This document shows, piece by piece, positions 26,500 through 36,336 of a stretch of 64,000 bases of DNA. The translations under genes and the position numbers were made by a program. Every line of letters begins with the position of its first letter. Positions within the stretch are counted from its first letter, which is position 1. The DNA comes from Fictibacillus sp. BK138 (GTDB lineage: Bacteria > Bacillota > Bacilli > Bacillales > Fictibacillaceae), in assembly GCF_004216955.1 (NCBI RefSeq), contig NZ_SGXL01000001.1, forward strand, positions 1,483,034 to 1,547,033. Direction: 5' to 3'. The notes under the pieces were generated by a model that was not told the DNA's origin, did not search any database, and saw nothing but the letters and a program-made list of their open reading frames with translations.

Positions 26500-27786
26500 A
26501 TGTTTAAGGATTTACTTCGGCGAATGATCGGCGTTATTCTCCTTGGAAGTTTAGTGGGAATCGGTTTTTTGTCTCCTGTGCGTGATTATGTGAAACTGCC
26601 TGAATCTGTAACGATTTTTGAAGGACAAAATTCGATTCAGTCACTTCCTGCAGGTACTTCGATTCAACAGGAAGAGAATGAAATTTATACAACAGCAATG
26701 GAAAGTGAAAAGATCGTTTCGATACAAGCCAAAACAAATGGTGATGGTATGGCAACTCTCGAAGCAGCAAGTTTTCCCATTAAAAAGATGGATGTTAAAG
26801 TACTTTCCGATCTAAAGGTTGTACCCGGGGGACAATCTATAGGTGTAAAATTAAATACACTCGGAGTTCTTATTGTTGGTCATCATCTTGTGAATACGAG
26901 TACGGGTAAGCAGTCTCCAGGGGAAATTGCCGATATTCAGGTAGGAGATATTATTACCAAAATCAATGGAAAAGATATAAAAAAGATGGGCGACGTCAGC
27001 CCTTTTGTCAGAGAGTCTGGGGAAACTCATAAACCGCTGGATGTAACAATCATCAGAGACGGCAAATCCCTGCACAAAACACTTAAACCCCTTCAGGATA
27101 AAAATGATCAGTCATATCGAATTGGATTGTACATTAGAGACTCAGCTGCTGGAGTCGGAACCCTTACTTTTTATGATCCTGCATCATTTAAGTACGGAGC
27201 TTTAGGACATGTTATTTCAGACATGGATACTAAAAAGCCGATCAAAGTAAACAATGGGGAGATCTTAGGTTCGACAGTAACATCAATTGAAAAAGGTTCG
27301 AATGGACATCCTGGAGAAAAATTAGCACGTTTCTCAAACGATCAGCGTGTTCTAGGTGATATATCAAAAAACAGTCCTTTTGGAATATTTGGAAGATTAA
27401 ACGATAAGATATCTAATGGTAGCTGGAACAAGCCTCTGCCAATCGCATTGTCTGAACAAGTAAAAGAAGGTCCAGCAAAAATCCTTACCGTAGTAAATGG
27501 TTCGAAGGTAAGGGAATTTGATGTAGATGTGATTAGTTCTGTTCCACAAAAATTTCCGGCAACAAAAGGGATGGTAATTAAGATCACTGATCCTGAACTT
27601 TTAAAAATTACCGGTGGAATCGTTCAAGGTATGAGCGGGAGCCCAATCATTCAAAACGGGAGAATTATTGGTGCAGTAACCCATGTATTTGTAAATGACC
27701 CGACTTCAGGATATGGTGTTCATATTGAGTGGATGCTGGATGAAGCTGGTATAAATATATACGAAGAAAGAAAACAGGCGAGCTGA
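26500..27786 (+). CDS. spoIVB: Stage IV sporulation protein B, serine peptidase
   Basis: Forespore-secreted S55 peptidase that signals across the intermembrane space to trigger pro-sigma-K processing. The 428-residue protein has an N-terminal membrane anchor (about 9-27), a PDZ domain (about 105-205) and the SpoIVB peptidase domain. The predicted catalytic residues align with B. subtilis, shifted by one: His237 (ALGHVI), Asp364 and Ser379 (GMSGSP). It sits between recN and spo0A, as in B. subtilis. Confidence 0.96.
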   Translation: MFKDLLRRMIGVILLGSLVGIGFLSPVRDYVKLPESVTIFEGQNSIQSLPAGTSIQQEENEIYTTAMESEKIVSIQAKTNGDGMATLEAASFPIKKMDVKVLSDLKVVPGGQSIGVKLNTLGVLIVGHHLVNTSTGKQSPGEIADIQVGDIITKINGKDIKKMGDVSPFVRESGETHKPLDVTIIRDGKSLHKTLKPLQDKNDQSYRIGLYIRDSAAGVGTLTFYDPASFKYGALGHVISDMDTKKPIKVNNGEILGSTVTSIEKGSNGHPGEKLARFSNDQRVLGDISKNSPFGIFGRLNDKISNGSWNKPLPIALSEQVKEGPAKILTVVNGSKVREFDVDVISSVPQKFPATKGMVIKITDPELLKITGGIVQGMSGSPIIQNGRIIGAVTHVFVNDPTSGYGVHIEWMLDEAGINIYEERKQAS

Positions 27787-27805
27787 TGCAGTTGCCTGTT
27801 TTTTT
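27773..27805 (+). terminator. Terminator of spoIVB
   Basis: AACAGGC (27773-27779) pairs with GCCTGTT (27794-27800), followed by T residues. It overlaps the stop codon. Confidence 0.8.
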
Positions 27806-27847
27806 ATTTGCAGTTTTGCATAAGGGTTGTGGCTTACAATTTTTTTC

Positions 27848-27951
27848 ACTTCAACTGTTGGTGTACAAGGTGCGAGACTCCTGAAGGAGCAAAGCAGCAG
27901 GAGGCTCATCGCACGCACCCGTGAAGCGAGCGATCTGGAACGGAAATCAAA
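27848..27951 (+). repeat. Dispersed structured repeat, copy C (short, internally deleted)
   Basis: Contains GGTGCGAGACTCCTG, GCAGCAGGAGGCTCATCGCA and CTGGAACGGAAATCAA in the same order as the other copies, but lacks the central ACGGGACGAGCGGTC segment. It lies in the 430-base gap before spo0A; the remainder of that gap holds the spo0A control region. Confidence 0.7.
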
Positions 27952-27984
27952 ATACAGGCTAATGAAAAGGTTTTCTTTATTGTT

Positions 27985-28013
27985 TAGACATCTTTAGCAA
28001 AATTTTGTATAAT
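27985..28013 (+). promoter_or_regulatory. Vegetative (sigma-A) promoter of spo0A
   Basis: TAGACA (27985-27990), a 17-base spacer and a perfect TATAAT (28008-28013). This corresponds in position to Pv of B. subtilis spo0A. Confidence 0.75.
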
Positions 28014-28030
28014 GAATGTTATAAAGAAAA

Positions 28031-28070
28031 TTCGACAAAGATATTTGTTTACATACTAATAACTGTCGAA
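28031..28070 (+). promoter_or_regulatory. Two 0A boxes between the spo0A promoters
   Basis: TTCGACA (28031-28037, minus orientation) and TGTCGAA (28064-28070) are perfect 0A boxes in inverted arrangement, placed between the vegetative and the putative sigma-H promoter. In B. subtilis, Spo0A acts on its own gene at boxes in the same interval. Confidence 0.75.
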
Positions 28071-28144
28071 ATTCGAAGTAAATTGAAGAAAACAGCTTTT
28101 TCTACAACAAAAATAAAATAATTTTAAAAAATTTAAAACAAAAT

Positions 28145-28173
28145 AAAGGGATTTAAGATTTATTGTTGAAATC
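28145..28173 (+). promoter_or_regulatory. Putative sigma-H promoter of spo0A
   Basis: AAAGGGATT (28145-28153) and GTTGAAATC (28165-28173) are spaced 11 bases apart and fit the sigma-H consensus RNAGGAWWW and RNNGAATWW with few mismatches. It lies about 160 bases downstream of the vegetative promoter and about 45 bases before the start codon, like Ps of B. subtilis. Confidence 0.55.
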
Positions 28174-28216
28174 TTACAATGGGAAAAACAAGAAATTGTT
28201 GGATGGGGAGGAATTA

Positions 28217-29014
28217 ATGGTGCAAAAAGTTAAAGTGTGTCTAGCTGATGATAATCGTGAACTAATTAGTCTTTTGAGGGAATATCTTTCAAGTCAAGAT
28301 GACATGGAAGTAATAGGGGTAGCTTATAACGGTCAAGAGTGTCTTTCCGTTTTAGAGAATAAAAATCCTGATGTACTCGTACTCGATATTATCATGCCGC
28401 ATTTAGACGGATTAGCTGTTTTAGAAAAAATCAGATCAAGCGATGATCTGCCTCAGCCTAATGTAATTATGCTAACTGCTTTTGGACAAGAAGATGTTAC
28501 GAAAAAAGCTGTTGATCTTGGAGCTTCTTATTTTATTTTAAAGCCGTTTGATATGGATAATCTAGCTAGTCAGATCCGCCAGATTTGCGGATCAGAGAAA
28601 ACAACCGTTCAGCGTGCATCCGGAAATAACCGAAGCAGTTTCCAAACAATAAATAAACCGCGGAATCTAGACGCAAGTATCACTAGCATCATCCACGAAA
28701 TCGGAGTTCCTGCTCATATAAAAGGATATATGTACTTGAGAGAAGCGATTTCAATGGTTTATAACGACATTGAACTTTTAGGATCAATTACAAAAGTGTT
28801 GTATCCTGATATCGCTAAAAAGTTTAACACTACTTCAAGCCGTGTTGAACGCGCGATACGCCATGCGATCGAAGTTGCTTGGAGCAGAGGTAACATAGAC
28901 AGCATCTCATCTTTATTCGGTTACACAGTTTCTATGTCTAAAGCAAAACCAACCAACAGTGAATTTATCGCAATGGTCGCTGATAAACTGAGAATTGAAC
29001 ACAAAGCTGGATAA
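28217..29014 (+). CDS. spo0A: Sporulation master regulator Spo0A
   Basis: Response regulator at the end of the phosphorelay; when phosphorylated it binds 0A boxes and starts sporulation. The 265-residue protein has a receiver domain (Asp11/Asp12 pocket, phospho-acceptor Asp57 in [10 protein letters not shown], conserved Lys in ILKPFD) and a DNA-binding effector domain that is nearly identical to B. subtilis from [14 protein letters not shown] onward, including [15 protein letters not shown]. The linker (about 125-145) diverges, as usual. ATG 28217 has GGGGAGG upstream; the open frame starts 54 bases earlier without support. Confidence 0.98.
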   Translation: MVQKVKVCLADDNRELISLLREYLSSQDDMEVIGVAYNGQECLSVLENKNPDVLVLDIIMPHLDGLAVLEKIRSSDDLPQPNVIMLTAFGQEDVTKKAVDLGASYFILKPFDMDNLASQIRQICGSEKTTVQRASGNNRSSFQTINKPRNLDASITSIIHEIGVPAHIKGYMYLREAISMVYNDIELLGSITKVLYPDIAKKFNTTSSRVERAIRHAIEVAWSRGNIDSISSLFGYTVSMSKAKPTNSEFIAMVADKLRIEHKAG

Positions 29015-29017
29015 AAC

Positions 29018-29053
29018 AAAAAGAGCTAACTCATTTGAGTTAGCTCTTTTTTT
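29018..29053 (+). terminator. Terminator of spo0A
   Basis: AAAGAGCTAACTCA (29020-29033) pairs with TGAGTTAGCTCTTT (29036-29049) across a tiny loop, followed by T residues. A very strong hairpin. Confidence 0.92.
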
Positions 29054-29122
29054 GAATGAAAACTTAATATTCAATCACCATACAAAAGTTACGCTCAATC
29101 TGCCTGCATTTTGCTCAACTGA

Positions 29123-29163
29123 AAATAACCAGCCAACTTCTCTAAGTGGTCTGGTTATTTTTT
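29123..29163. terminator. Second, bidirectional terminator between spo0A and yqzF
   Basis: AAATAACCAG (29124-29133) pairs with CTGGTTATTT (29151-29160), flanked by A- and T-rich ends, so it can stop transcripts from either side. It overlaps the yqzF stop codon. Confidence 0.75.
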
Positions 29164-29391
29164 CTTAAACTTTAACTGTACTTTGTTCCTCTTTCGATCT
29201 CTATAGAAAATAAATCCTCCTACAAAGGCCAATCCAGCAGAAAAGCTGATCAATCCTGCTATAAACTGCAGCCATAAAAAAGGGAAAGGAAATTGCAGTA
29301 CTCCAAATAAAGTGTCTCTCATCCATTTTATGCCCATTACGGCCATGATACCAGGAATTAAAACGATTACTAAAGCTGCGTACCTGCTCAT
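29155..29391 (-). CDS. yqzF: DUF2627 membrane protein (YqzF-like)
   Basis: A 78-residue protein with two transmembrane helices separated by MGIKWMRDTLFGVLQFPFPFLWLQF and a basic C-terminus (YRDRKRNKVQLKFKKK), matching the DUF2627/YqzF family in size and in position between spo0A and bkdR. ATG 29391 was chosen, with GAGGAG 11 bases upstream; the upstream open frame is not homologous. Function is unknown. Confidence 0.85.
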   Translation of the reverse strand: MSRYAALVIVLIPGIMAVMGIKWMRDTLFGVLQFPFPFLWLQFIAGLISFSAGLAFVGGFIFYRDRKRNKVQLKFKKK

Positions 29392-29536
29392 GATTGTGCT
29401 CACTCCTCTACATGTATTGTACATAAAGTTTAATTTCTTGTCGATGAAATTACAGTTTGCAAACCCTTTCATGCTAAGGTATGATTAAAGTGTGAAAAAT
29501 ATTGCACATCCACTTTACATAGAATTTGGAGGGGTA

Positions 29537-31591
29537 ATGTTGCAAAGTGTATTGTTAATGACCGCTCCTGAAGAAACACAAAAGATTCTTCGTTTTATAA
29601 GTTCTTCAGTTTATTTTGAAGTAATCGGAATTTTTGTGGTTGAAACGGGTGCCGAAAGAACGCATGATGATGTGCCGGTTTTTTCATATTCATCACCCCC
29701 TAAGCTTGAGGCAGATTACGTGATCTATTCGCCTTCAAATAAAAAAATTGCCATTCAGCTGCAGGAAGATGTTTATCAGGAATCAGACATTATTTCAGAT
29801 TCTCAATTTTATAAGATAGCAAATCATCTTAAACAATCTAAGAATGCAGAAGCAAATCTTCAGCAGTTCAAAACGATATTAGATAATACTCATGACGGTA
29901 TGATCGTTATTGATCAAAAGCTGAACATCACGATTTTTAATAAAAGTGCCGAACGAATGACCGGACTATCTGCTGTTGAAGCATTAGGTAGATCTATTCT
30001 GGAAGTAATGCCAAACAGCCAGCTCCCAAGAGTCTTGGATTCAGGAATTGAAGAGGTAAACCAGGAACAGATTCTTGGTAACGGTACAAAGATTTATACT
30101 ACAAGAACGCCCATATTAGATCAAAATGGACGTAAACTTGGTGCATTTGCGGTTTTTAAAGATATCACTGAAATCGTAGACCTTGCAGAGGAAGTTACCA
30201 ACTTAAAAAGTATTCAAATTATGCTTAGTTCAATCATTAATTCATCAGAGGAAGCAATATCTGTTGTAGATGAAGAAGGTAAAGGGATCATGATTAATCC
30301 TGCTTACACAAAACTTACTGGCTACACAGCAGAGCAGGTGATAGGCAAGCCGGCAACAACAGACATTTCTGAAGGTGAAAGTATTCATATGCAAGTATTA
30401 AGAACGAGGAAACCAGTCAGGGGTGCCAGACTTAGAGTTGGTCCTAAAAGAAAAGATGTAATCGTTAATGTCGCGCCGATAATCGTTGATGGGTTATTAA
30501 AAGGCAGCGTTGGCGTGATCCATGACGTTTCTGAGATTAAAGGCTTGACTGAGGAATTGAATCGAGCAAGGCAGATTATTCGTACACTTGAAGCTAAATA
30601 TTCTTTTGAAGACATTATTGGTGAATCAGATGAGATGAAGTTTGCGGTTGATCAAGCTAAGCTTGCGGCTTCAACACCTGCAACTGTTCTTCTGCGCGGT
30701 GAGTCTGGTACGGGAAAAGAACTTTTTGCCCATGCGATTCATAACGCGAGCGACCGGAAGTTCAATAAGTTTATTAGGGTTAATTGTGCGGCGCTCTCTG
30801 AATCACTCTTGGAAAGTGAACTCTTCGGTTATGTAGAAGGTGCATTTTCAGGTGCATTAAGAGGGGGTAAAAGAGGTCTTTTTGAAGAAGCTAACGGAGG
30901 AAGTATCTTTCTTGATGAAGTGGGAGAACTTTCACAGAATACACAGGCAAAACTGCTTCGGGTATTACAAGAAAATGAGATTAGACGCGTGGGGGGCACA
31001 AAAGCGATTCCCATAAATGTCAGAGTTATTGCCGCCACGAATGTTAACCTTGAAAAGATGATAGCAGATGGTACGTTCAGACAGGATTTGTATTACCGTT
31101 TAAACAGGATGCCAATATATATTCCACCACTTAGAGCTAGGAACAGTGATATTTTAATGCTGGCGAATCATCTTTTGCAAAAACTAAACCAGGATTATGG
31201 ACGTAATATTGATGTTATAAGCAGTGACGCGGCTGATTTCCTGCTTAAATATCATTGGCCGGGAAATGTTAGAGAACTTGAAAATGTTTTAGGTCGGGCG
31301 ATCATCCACATGAGTCATACGGATTCAATCATTAATCGAGAACATATTTCTCTCCTTCAGCAGAATGATCATAACAAGTCGAATTCAGACTCAGGCAGTT
31401 CTTTTAACGAAATAACGGAAGAGATCACTTTAGCAGAACAGATGGATAAGTTTGAAAAGACTATTTTAACAGATGCTATAAGCAGATATAAAGGCAATAA
31501 AACGAAAACAGCAAAAGCTCTAGGAATCTCATTGCGTAATTTCTATTATAAACTTGAAAAATATGGTTTAGATGATAAAGTGCGCAAATAA
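29537..31591 (+). CDS. bkdR: Sigma-54-dependent activator BkdR
   Basis: Activates the adjacent branched-chain keto acid operon together with sigma-L (sigma-54). Layout: an N-terminal regulatory part, two PAS domains (about 130-240 and 245-350), the AAA+ domain (Walker A GESGTGKE, Walker [13 protein letters not shown]) and a C-terminal Fis-type helix-turn-helix ([20 protein letters not shown]). The sigma-54 contact loop reads GAFSGA instead of GAFTGA. GGAGGGG lies 2 bases before ATG 29537 and 5 before TTG 29540, so TTG may be the real start. About 684 residues, against 692 in B. subtilis. Confidence 0.94.
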   Translation: MLQSVLLMTAPEETQKILRFISSSVYFEVIGIFVVETGAERTHDDVPVFSYSSPPKLEADYVIYSPSNKKIAIQLQEDVYQESDIISDSQFYKIANHLKQSKNAEANLQQFKTILDNTHDGMIVIDQKLNITIFNKSAERMTGLSAVEALGRSILEVMPNSQLPRVLDSGIEEVNQEQILGNGTKIYTTRTPILDQNGRKLGAFAVFKDITEIVDLAEEVTNLKSIQIMLSSIINSSEEAISVVDEEGKGIMINPAYTKLTGYTAEQVIGKPATTDISEGESIHMQVLRTRKPVRGARLRVGPKRKDVIVNVAPIIVDGLLKGSVGVIHDVSEIKGLTEELNRARQIIRTLEAKYSFEDIIGESDEMKFAVDQAKLAASTPATVLLRGESGTGKELFAHAIHNASDRKFNKFIRVNCAALSESLLESELFGYVEGAFSGALRGGKRGLFEEANGGSIFLDEVGELSQNTQAKLLRVLQENEIRRVGGTKAIPINVRVIAATNVNLEKMIADGTFRQDLYYRLNRMPIYIPPLRARNSDILMLANHLLQKLNQDYGRNIDVISSDAADFLLKYHWPGNVRELENVLGRAIIHMSHTDSIINREHISLLQQNDHNKSNSDSGSSFNEITEEITLAEQMDKFEKTILTDAISRYKGNKTKTAKALGISLRNFYYKLEKYGLDDKVRK

Positions 31592-31614
31592 TTTCATGCA
31601 AAAAATTACACAGT

Positions 31615-31634
31615 TATTGCAAAGTATTGCAAAG
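31615..31634 (+). promoter_or_regulatory. Direct repeats, candidate BkdR upstream activating site
   Basis: TATTGCAAAG occurs twice in tandem (31615-31624 and 31625-31634), followed by a partial third unit. It lies about 40 bases before the sigma-54 promoter. Assigning it to BkdR is inference from position. Confidence 0.4.
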
Positions 31635-31670
31635 TATTAAGGTTTTTATTAGTTATTCAAAATAATTAAC

Positions 31671-31688
31671 TTGGCATGAAACTTGCAT
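31671..31688 (+). promoter_or_regulatory. Sigma-54 (-24/-12) promoter of the bkd operon
   Basis: TTGGCATG-AAAC-TTGCAT: the GG (31673-31674) and GC (31685-31686) dinucleotides are exactly 12 bases apart, as sigma-54 requires. It lies 33 bases before the ptb start and directly downstream of the activator gene. Confidence 0.92.
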
Positions 31689-31720
31689 ACCTATATTTGT
31701 GTTTAACAAGGGGGGATAAC

Positions 31721-32626
31721 ATGCTTTTGGAAGACTTGGTCAGCCAAGCCAAAAATCAGCAAGTGAAACCAGTCATCGCAGTGGCAGAAGCAGGCGATCA
31801 AGAAGTTATGGAAAGTGTTTTACGGGCTTATAAAGAGGGCATTGCCCATTTTATATTATTTGGAAATGGGGAAGTAATTTCTGACTGGCTAGAAAAGAAT
31901 GCAAGCGATTCTACACCTGGAATTGAAATTGTTTCAACAAATACAGCGGCAATAGATGCTGTAAAAGCGGTACATGGTGGTAAAGCGGATATTTTAATGA
32001 AAGGACTCGTTTCAACCTCTGTACTCTTAAAAGCTGTATTAAATAAAGAATTTGGTTTAAGGACAGGTAAAGTTCTGTCACATGTAGCTGCGTTTGAGGT
32101 CTCTGGGTACGACAGACTGATCTTTGTTACTGATGCAGCAATGAATATCAACCCTGACCTAAATCAGAAGAGTCAAATATTACAAAATGCAATAGATTTT
32201 GTGCAGCAAACAGGTGTGTCTCAGCCGAAAGCGGCTGTGTTAGCTGCAGTAGAAAATGTTAATCCTGCCATGCAGGCTACTCTGGATGCTGCCAGCCTTA
32301 CAGTAATGAATCTTAGAAACCAAATTACTGGCGGAGTTGTGGAGGGACCTTTAGCTCTCGATAATGCGATCTCATTGGAAGCGGCAGCACATAAAGGGAT
32401 TTCGGGAAATGTGGCTGGAAAAGCGGATATTTTACTTGTTCCGACCATTGAAACGGGCAACATTTTATACAAATCACTCATTTACTTTGCGCGTGCAAAA
32501 GTTGGAGCAGTCATTTGCGGTGCGAAAGCTCCAATTGTTCTAACTTCAAGAGCTGATTCTTCTGAGAGTAAATACCTCTCAATTGCTTTGGCTGTGAAAT
32601 CTGTCATCACTGATAAGAAACTTTAG
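31721..32626 (+). CDS. ptb: Phosphate butyryltransferase
   Basis: Converts branched-chain acyl-CoA (isobutyryl-, isovaleryl-CoA) plus phosphate to acyl phosphate. The 301-residue protein belongs to the phosphate acetyl/butaryltransferase family (GKADILMKGLVSTS, VTDAAMNINPDL). The start at ATG 31721 lies behind GGGGGG; the frame opens 45 bases earlier, within the promoter. First gene of the seven-gene operon; Ptb and Buk together conserve the thioester energy as ATP. Confidence 0.95.
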   Translation: MLLEDLVSQAKNQQVKPVIAVAEAGDQEVMESVLRAYKEGIAHFILFGNGEVISDWLEKNASDSTPGIEIVSTNTAAIDAVKAVHGGKADILMKGLVSTSVLLKAVLNKEFGLRTGKVLSHVAAFEVSGYDRLIFVTDAAMNINPDLNQKSQILQNAIDFVQQTGVSQPKAAVLAAVENVNPAMQATLDAASLTVMNLRNQITGGVVEGPLALDNAISLEAAAHKGISGNVAGKADILLVPTIETGNILYKSLIYFARAKVGAVICGAKAPIVLTSRADSSESKYLSIALAVKSVITDKKL

Positions 32627-32638
32627 GAGGAATATAAA

Positions 32639-33739
32639 ATGGAAATTTTCAAATATATGGAGACTTACGATTACGAACAAATGGTGATCTGCCAAGATAA
32701 ACAATCTGGTTTAAAAGCGATTATCTGTATACATGACACAACATTAGGTCCTGCTCTAGGCGGAACAAGAATGTGGACATATGATTCTGAAGACGCAGCA
32801 ATTGAAGATGCACTGAGACTTGCACGAGGAATGACTTACAAAAATGCTGCAGCTGGTTTGAACCTTGGCGGAGGAAAAACAGTTATCATTGGTGATCCTA
32901 AGAAAGATAAAAACGAAGAGATGTTTCGTGCATTCGGACGTTACATCCAAGGTCTGAACGGCCGCTATATTACGGCAGAAGATGTTGGTACAACAGTTGA
33001 AGACATGGACTTAATCTATCAGGAAACACCATTTGTTACAGGTGTTTCACCAGCGTTTGGTTCAAGTGGAAATCCTTCTCCAGTGACAGCTTATGGTGTT
33101 TACCGCGGTATGAAAGCGGCGGCAATGGAAGCATTTGGAACAGATTCTCTTGAAGGAAAAGTGATTGCCGTTCAAGGTGTAGGACATGTTGCTTATACAC
33201 TTTGTAAACACCTCCATGAAGAAGGAGCTTCACTTATCGTAACGGATATCAACAAAGAAGCTGTACAGCGTGCTGTTGAAGATTTCGGTGCTAAAGCTGT
33301 AGACATCGACGATATTTACAGTGTTGACTGTGATATCTTTGCTCCATGTGCACTTGGTGCGATCATCAATGATGATACGATTTCGAAGATTAAAGCGAAG
33401 GTTATTGCAGGTGCTGCAAACAACCAGTTAAAAGAAACTAGACATGGTGATGCTCTTCATGAAATGGGCATTGTCTATGCTCCAGATTATGTTATCAATG
33501 CTGGCGGAGTAATAAATGTTGCAGACGAACTTAATGGCTACAACCGAGAGAGAGCACTTAAGAAAGTTGAAACCATTTATGACAATATCGCAAGTGTTAT
33601 TGAAATCTCTAAGCGCGATAACATTCCTACTTACCTTGCAGCTGACCGTCTTGCTGAAGAGCGTATCGAGCGAATGAGAAAATCAAGAAGTCAATTTTTA
33701 TTAAATGAACGACACATTCTGTCAAGCCGAACTCGCTAA
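32639..33739 (+). CDS. bcd: Leucine (branched-chain amino acid) dehydrogenase
   Basis: NAD-dependent oxidative deamination of leucine, valine and isoleucine to 2-keto acids. The 366-residue protein has the dimerisation and catalytic domain with the lysine-containing [14 protein letters not shown] and a Rossmann domain ([18 protein letters not shown]). It starts at ATG 32639, behind TAGGAGG. The keto acids made here feed the Bkd complex encoded downstream. Confidence 0.96.
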   Translation: MEIFKYMETYDYEQMVICQDKQSGLKAIICIHDTTLGPALGGTRMWTYDSEDAAIEDALRLARGMTYKNAAAGLNLGGGKTVIIGDPKKDKNEEMFRAFGRYIQGLNGRYITAEDVGTTVEDMDLIYQETPFVTGVSPAFGSSGNPSPVTAYGVYRGMKAAAMEAFGTDSLEGKVIAVQGVGHVAYTLCKHLHEEGASLIVTDINKEAVQRAVEDFGAKAVDIDDIYSVDCDIFAPCALGAIINDDTISKIKAKVIAGAANNQLKETRHGDALHEMGIVYAPDYVINAGGVINVADELNGYNRERALKKVETIYDNIASVIEISKRDNIPTYLAADRLAEERIERMRKSRSQFLLNERHILSSRTR

Positions 33740-33766
33740 GAGTTTGTATTAATGGAGGTTTGAAAC

Positions 33767-34879
33767 GTGCATCAAAAAGAATTTCGCATACTAGTGATCA
33801 ATCCGGGCTCAACCTCTACCAAGATAGGTATTTATGATAATGAACGGCCTGTTTTTGAAAAATCAATAAGACATGATATAGAAACGATTAACCAATTTGA
33901 CTCTGTTATTGATCAATACACATTTAGAAAAGAAACCATTCTAGAAGCATTGGATTATGAAGGAATTAACATTTCAAAATTAAGCTGTGTGGTTGGCCGC
34001 GGAGGACTGTTAAGACCAATCGAAGGTGGAACTTACAGCGTAAACGAGCCAATGCTTCATGATTTGAAAACAGGTTTTAATGGAGAACATGCTTCTAATC
34101 TAGGCGGTATCCTAGCTTATGAGATTGCAGAAGGATTAAATATCCCATCATTTATTGTGGATCCAGTTGTAGTTGATGAAATGGATGAGATTGCTCGTAT
34201 ATCAGGTGTACCTGATATCGAACGAAAAAGTATATTTCATGCATTAAATCAAAAAGCTGTAGCAAGAAGAGTATCAAAAATACTTGATAAATCCTATGAA
34301 TCACTTCGTCTCATTGTTGTACATATGGGCGGAGGGATTACGGTAGGGGTCCATAAGAACGGCCGGGTAATTGATGTGAACAATGGGCTGCATGGAGAAG
34401 GACCTTTTTCTCCTGAACGTGCAGGTACAGTTCCGATTGGTGATTTAGTCTCTCTTTGCTTCTCTGGAGAATATTACGCGGATGAAGTTATGAAAAAACT
34501 TGTGGGACAAGGCGGACTTGTTGCTTATCTCGGAACAAATGATGCAAGAACAGTGGAAGAGAAAATCGAGAACGGCGATCAAAGAGCAGCACTTGTATAT
34601 GATGCAATGGCTTATCAAGTCGCTAAAGAAATTGGGTCAGCGAGTACGGTCCTACACGGTCAAGTTGATGCGATCGTTTTAACAGGCGGGCTAGCGTTTG
34701 GTAAAGAATTTGTCAAAAAGATAACAGATCGTGTTGAGTGGATTTCAGATTGTATCATTCAGCCTGGTGAGAATGAACTTCAAGCGTTAGCAGAAGGCGG
34801 ACTTCGCGTTTTGAGGAATGAAGAGAAGGCGAAGGAATATCCAGGAGGGAAGACTCCTGCAGAATTGCCGCAGGATTAA
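33767..34879 (+). CDS. buk: Butyrate kinase
   Basis: Acetokinase-family enzyme that transfers phosphate from branched acyl phosphate to ADP. The 370-residue protein shows [16 protein letters not shown] at the N-terminus and [15 protein letters not shown] in the nucleotide region. It starts at GTG 33767 with TGGAGGT upstream. Slightly longer than the B. subtilis protein (363), with a polar C-terminal extension. Confidence 0.95.
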   Translation: MHQKEFRILVINPGSTSTKIGIYDNERPVFEKSIRHDIETINQFDSVIDQYTFRKETILEALDYEGINISKLSCVVGRGGLLRPIEGGTYSVNEPMLHDLKTGFNGEHASNLGGILAYEIAEGLNIPSFIVDPVVVDEMDEIARISGVPDIERKSIFHALNQKAVARRVSKILDKSYESLRLIVVHMGGGITVGVHKNGRVIDVNNGLHGEGPFSPERAGTVPIGDLVSLCFSGEYYADEVMKKLVGQGGLVAYLGTNDARTVEEKIENGDQRAALVYDAMAYQVAKEIGSASTVLHGQVDAIVLTGGLAFGKEFVKKITDRVEWISDCIIQPGENELQALAEGGLRVLRNEEKAKEYPGGKTPAELPQD

Positions 34880-34900
34880 CAGCAAAAGGAGATATGAGCG

Positions 34901-36322
34901 ATGTCAAAAGATTTTGATTTGGTCATATTGGGCGGAGGAACAGGCGGCTATGTAGCCGCCATCCGTGCTGCTCAATTAGGTAAGACGGTTGCAGTTGTTG
35001 AAAAAGGTAAGCTCGGCGGAACATGTCTGCATAGAGGCTGTATTCCGAGTAAGGCATTGTTGAGAAGTGCTGAAGTCTACAAAACAGCAAAAAAAGCTGC
35101 AGATTTTGGTGTAGATATAGAAGGATTGGGTCTTAATTTTTCAAAAATGCAAGAACGAAAACAATCAATCGTGAATCAGCTCCATATGGGCGTTCAAAGC
35201 CTCATGAAGAAAGGTAAAATAGAAGTTTACGAGGGAACAGGACGCATTCTCGGTCCTTCTATCTTTTCTCCAATGCCAGGAACTGTATCAGTAGAGTTTA
35301 ATGATGGCACAGAGAACGAGATTTTAATCCCGCAAAATGTAATCGTTGCCACAGGATCTAGACCCCGTTCGCTACCTGGGCTAGAGATTGACGGTAATTT
35401 TGTTATGTCAAGTGATGAGGCTCTAGAGATGGAAACACTTCCTGCTTCTATCATTATTGTTGGAGGAGGAGTCATTGGAATCGAATGGGCTTCTATGCTT
35501 AATGATCTTGGGGTGGAAGTAACCGTATTAGAATATGCAGACAGAATCGTACCTACCGAGGACGAAGAAATCTCTAAAGAAGCAGCTCGTGTTTTAAAGA
35601 AAAAAGGCATTAAACTTGTTACATCTGCAAAAGTGCTTCCTGATACATTGGAAACTGGAAATGGCGTTATGATCTCTGCAGAACATAAAGGCGAAACGAA
35701 ACAGTTTTCAGCTGAAAAAATGCTTGTTTCGGTTGGCCGTCAAGCGAATACAGAAGGTATTGGCTTAGAGAACACCACCATTAAAGTTGAAAACGGATAC
35801 ATTCAGACAAATGAGTATTTCCAAACAGCCGAAAGCCATATTTATGCCATTGGCGATGTCATTGGAGGTCTTCAGCTCGCACATGTAGCTTCTCACGAAG
35901 GAATCACAGCTGTTGAGCACCTTTGCAATTTAAAACCGGAACCGATTAATTACGAAAATATCTCAAAATGTATTTACTCAAGCCCGGAAATGGCCAGCGT
36001 AGGTCTTACAGAAAAACAGGCGAAAGATCAGGGCTTCAATGTTAAAATTGGAAAGTTTCCATTCAAAGCAATTGGAAAAGCGCTTGTATACGGGGAAAGT
36101 GACGGTTTTGTAAAAATTGTAGCAGACAAAGATACAGATGATCTTCTAGGGGTCCATATGATCGGTCCTCATGTAACAGATATGATCTCTGAAGCAGGGC
36201 TGGCAAAAGTACTTGATGCAACGCCTTGGGAGATTGCACATACGATCCATCCGCATCCTTCGCTTTCAGAAGTTTTTGGTGAAGCAGGATTAGCTGTTGA
36301 AGGAAAAGCAATTCATTTTTAA
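34901..36322 (+). CDS. lpdV: Dihydrolipoyl dehydrogenase of the branched-chain complex
   Basis: E3 subunit: flavoprotein that reoxidises the lipoyl groups of BkdB with NAD. The 473-residue protein has the FAD motif ILGGGTGGYVAA, the redox disulfide Cys42/Cys47 in GGTCLHRGCIPSK, the NAD motif IIVGGGVIGIE, and the catalytic HTIHPHPSLSE near the C-terminus. The start follows AAAAGGAG. Confidence 0.96.
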   Translation: MSKDFDLVILGGGTGGYVAAIRAAQLGKTVAVVEKGKLGGTCLHRGCIPSKALLRSAEVYKTAKKAADFGVDIEGLGLNFSKMQERKQSIVNQLHMGVQSLMKKGKIEVYEGTGRILGPSIFSPMPGTVSVEFNDGTENEILIPQNVIVATGSRPRSLPGLEIDGNFVMSSDEALEMETLPASIIIVGGGVIGIEWASMLNDLGVEVTVLEYADRIVPTEDEEISKEAARVLKKKGIKLVTSAKVLPDTLETGNGVMISAEHKGETKQFSAEKMLVSVGRQANTEGIGLENTTIKVENGYIQTNEYFQTAESHIYAIGDVIGGLQLAHVASHEGITAVEHLCNLKPEPINYENISKCIYSSPEMASVGLTEKQAKDQGFNVKIGKFPFKAIGKALVYGESDGFVKIVADKDTDDLLGVHMIGPHVTDMISEAGLAKVLDATPWEIAHTIHPHPSLSEVFGEAGLAVEGKAIHF

Positions 36323-36336
36323 GGAGGTAAAAGACA

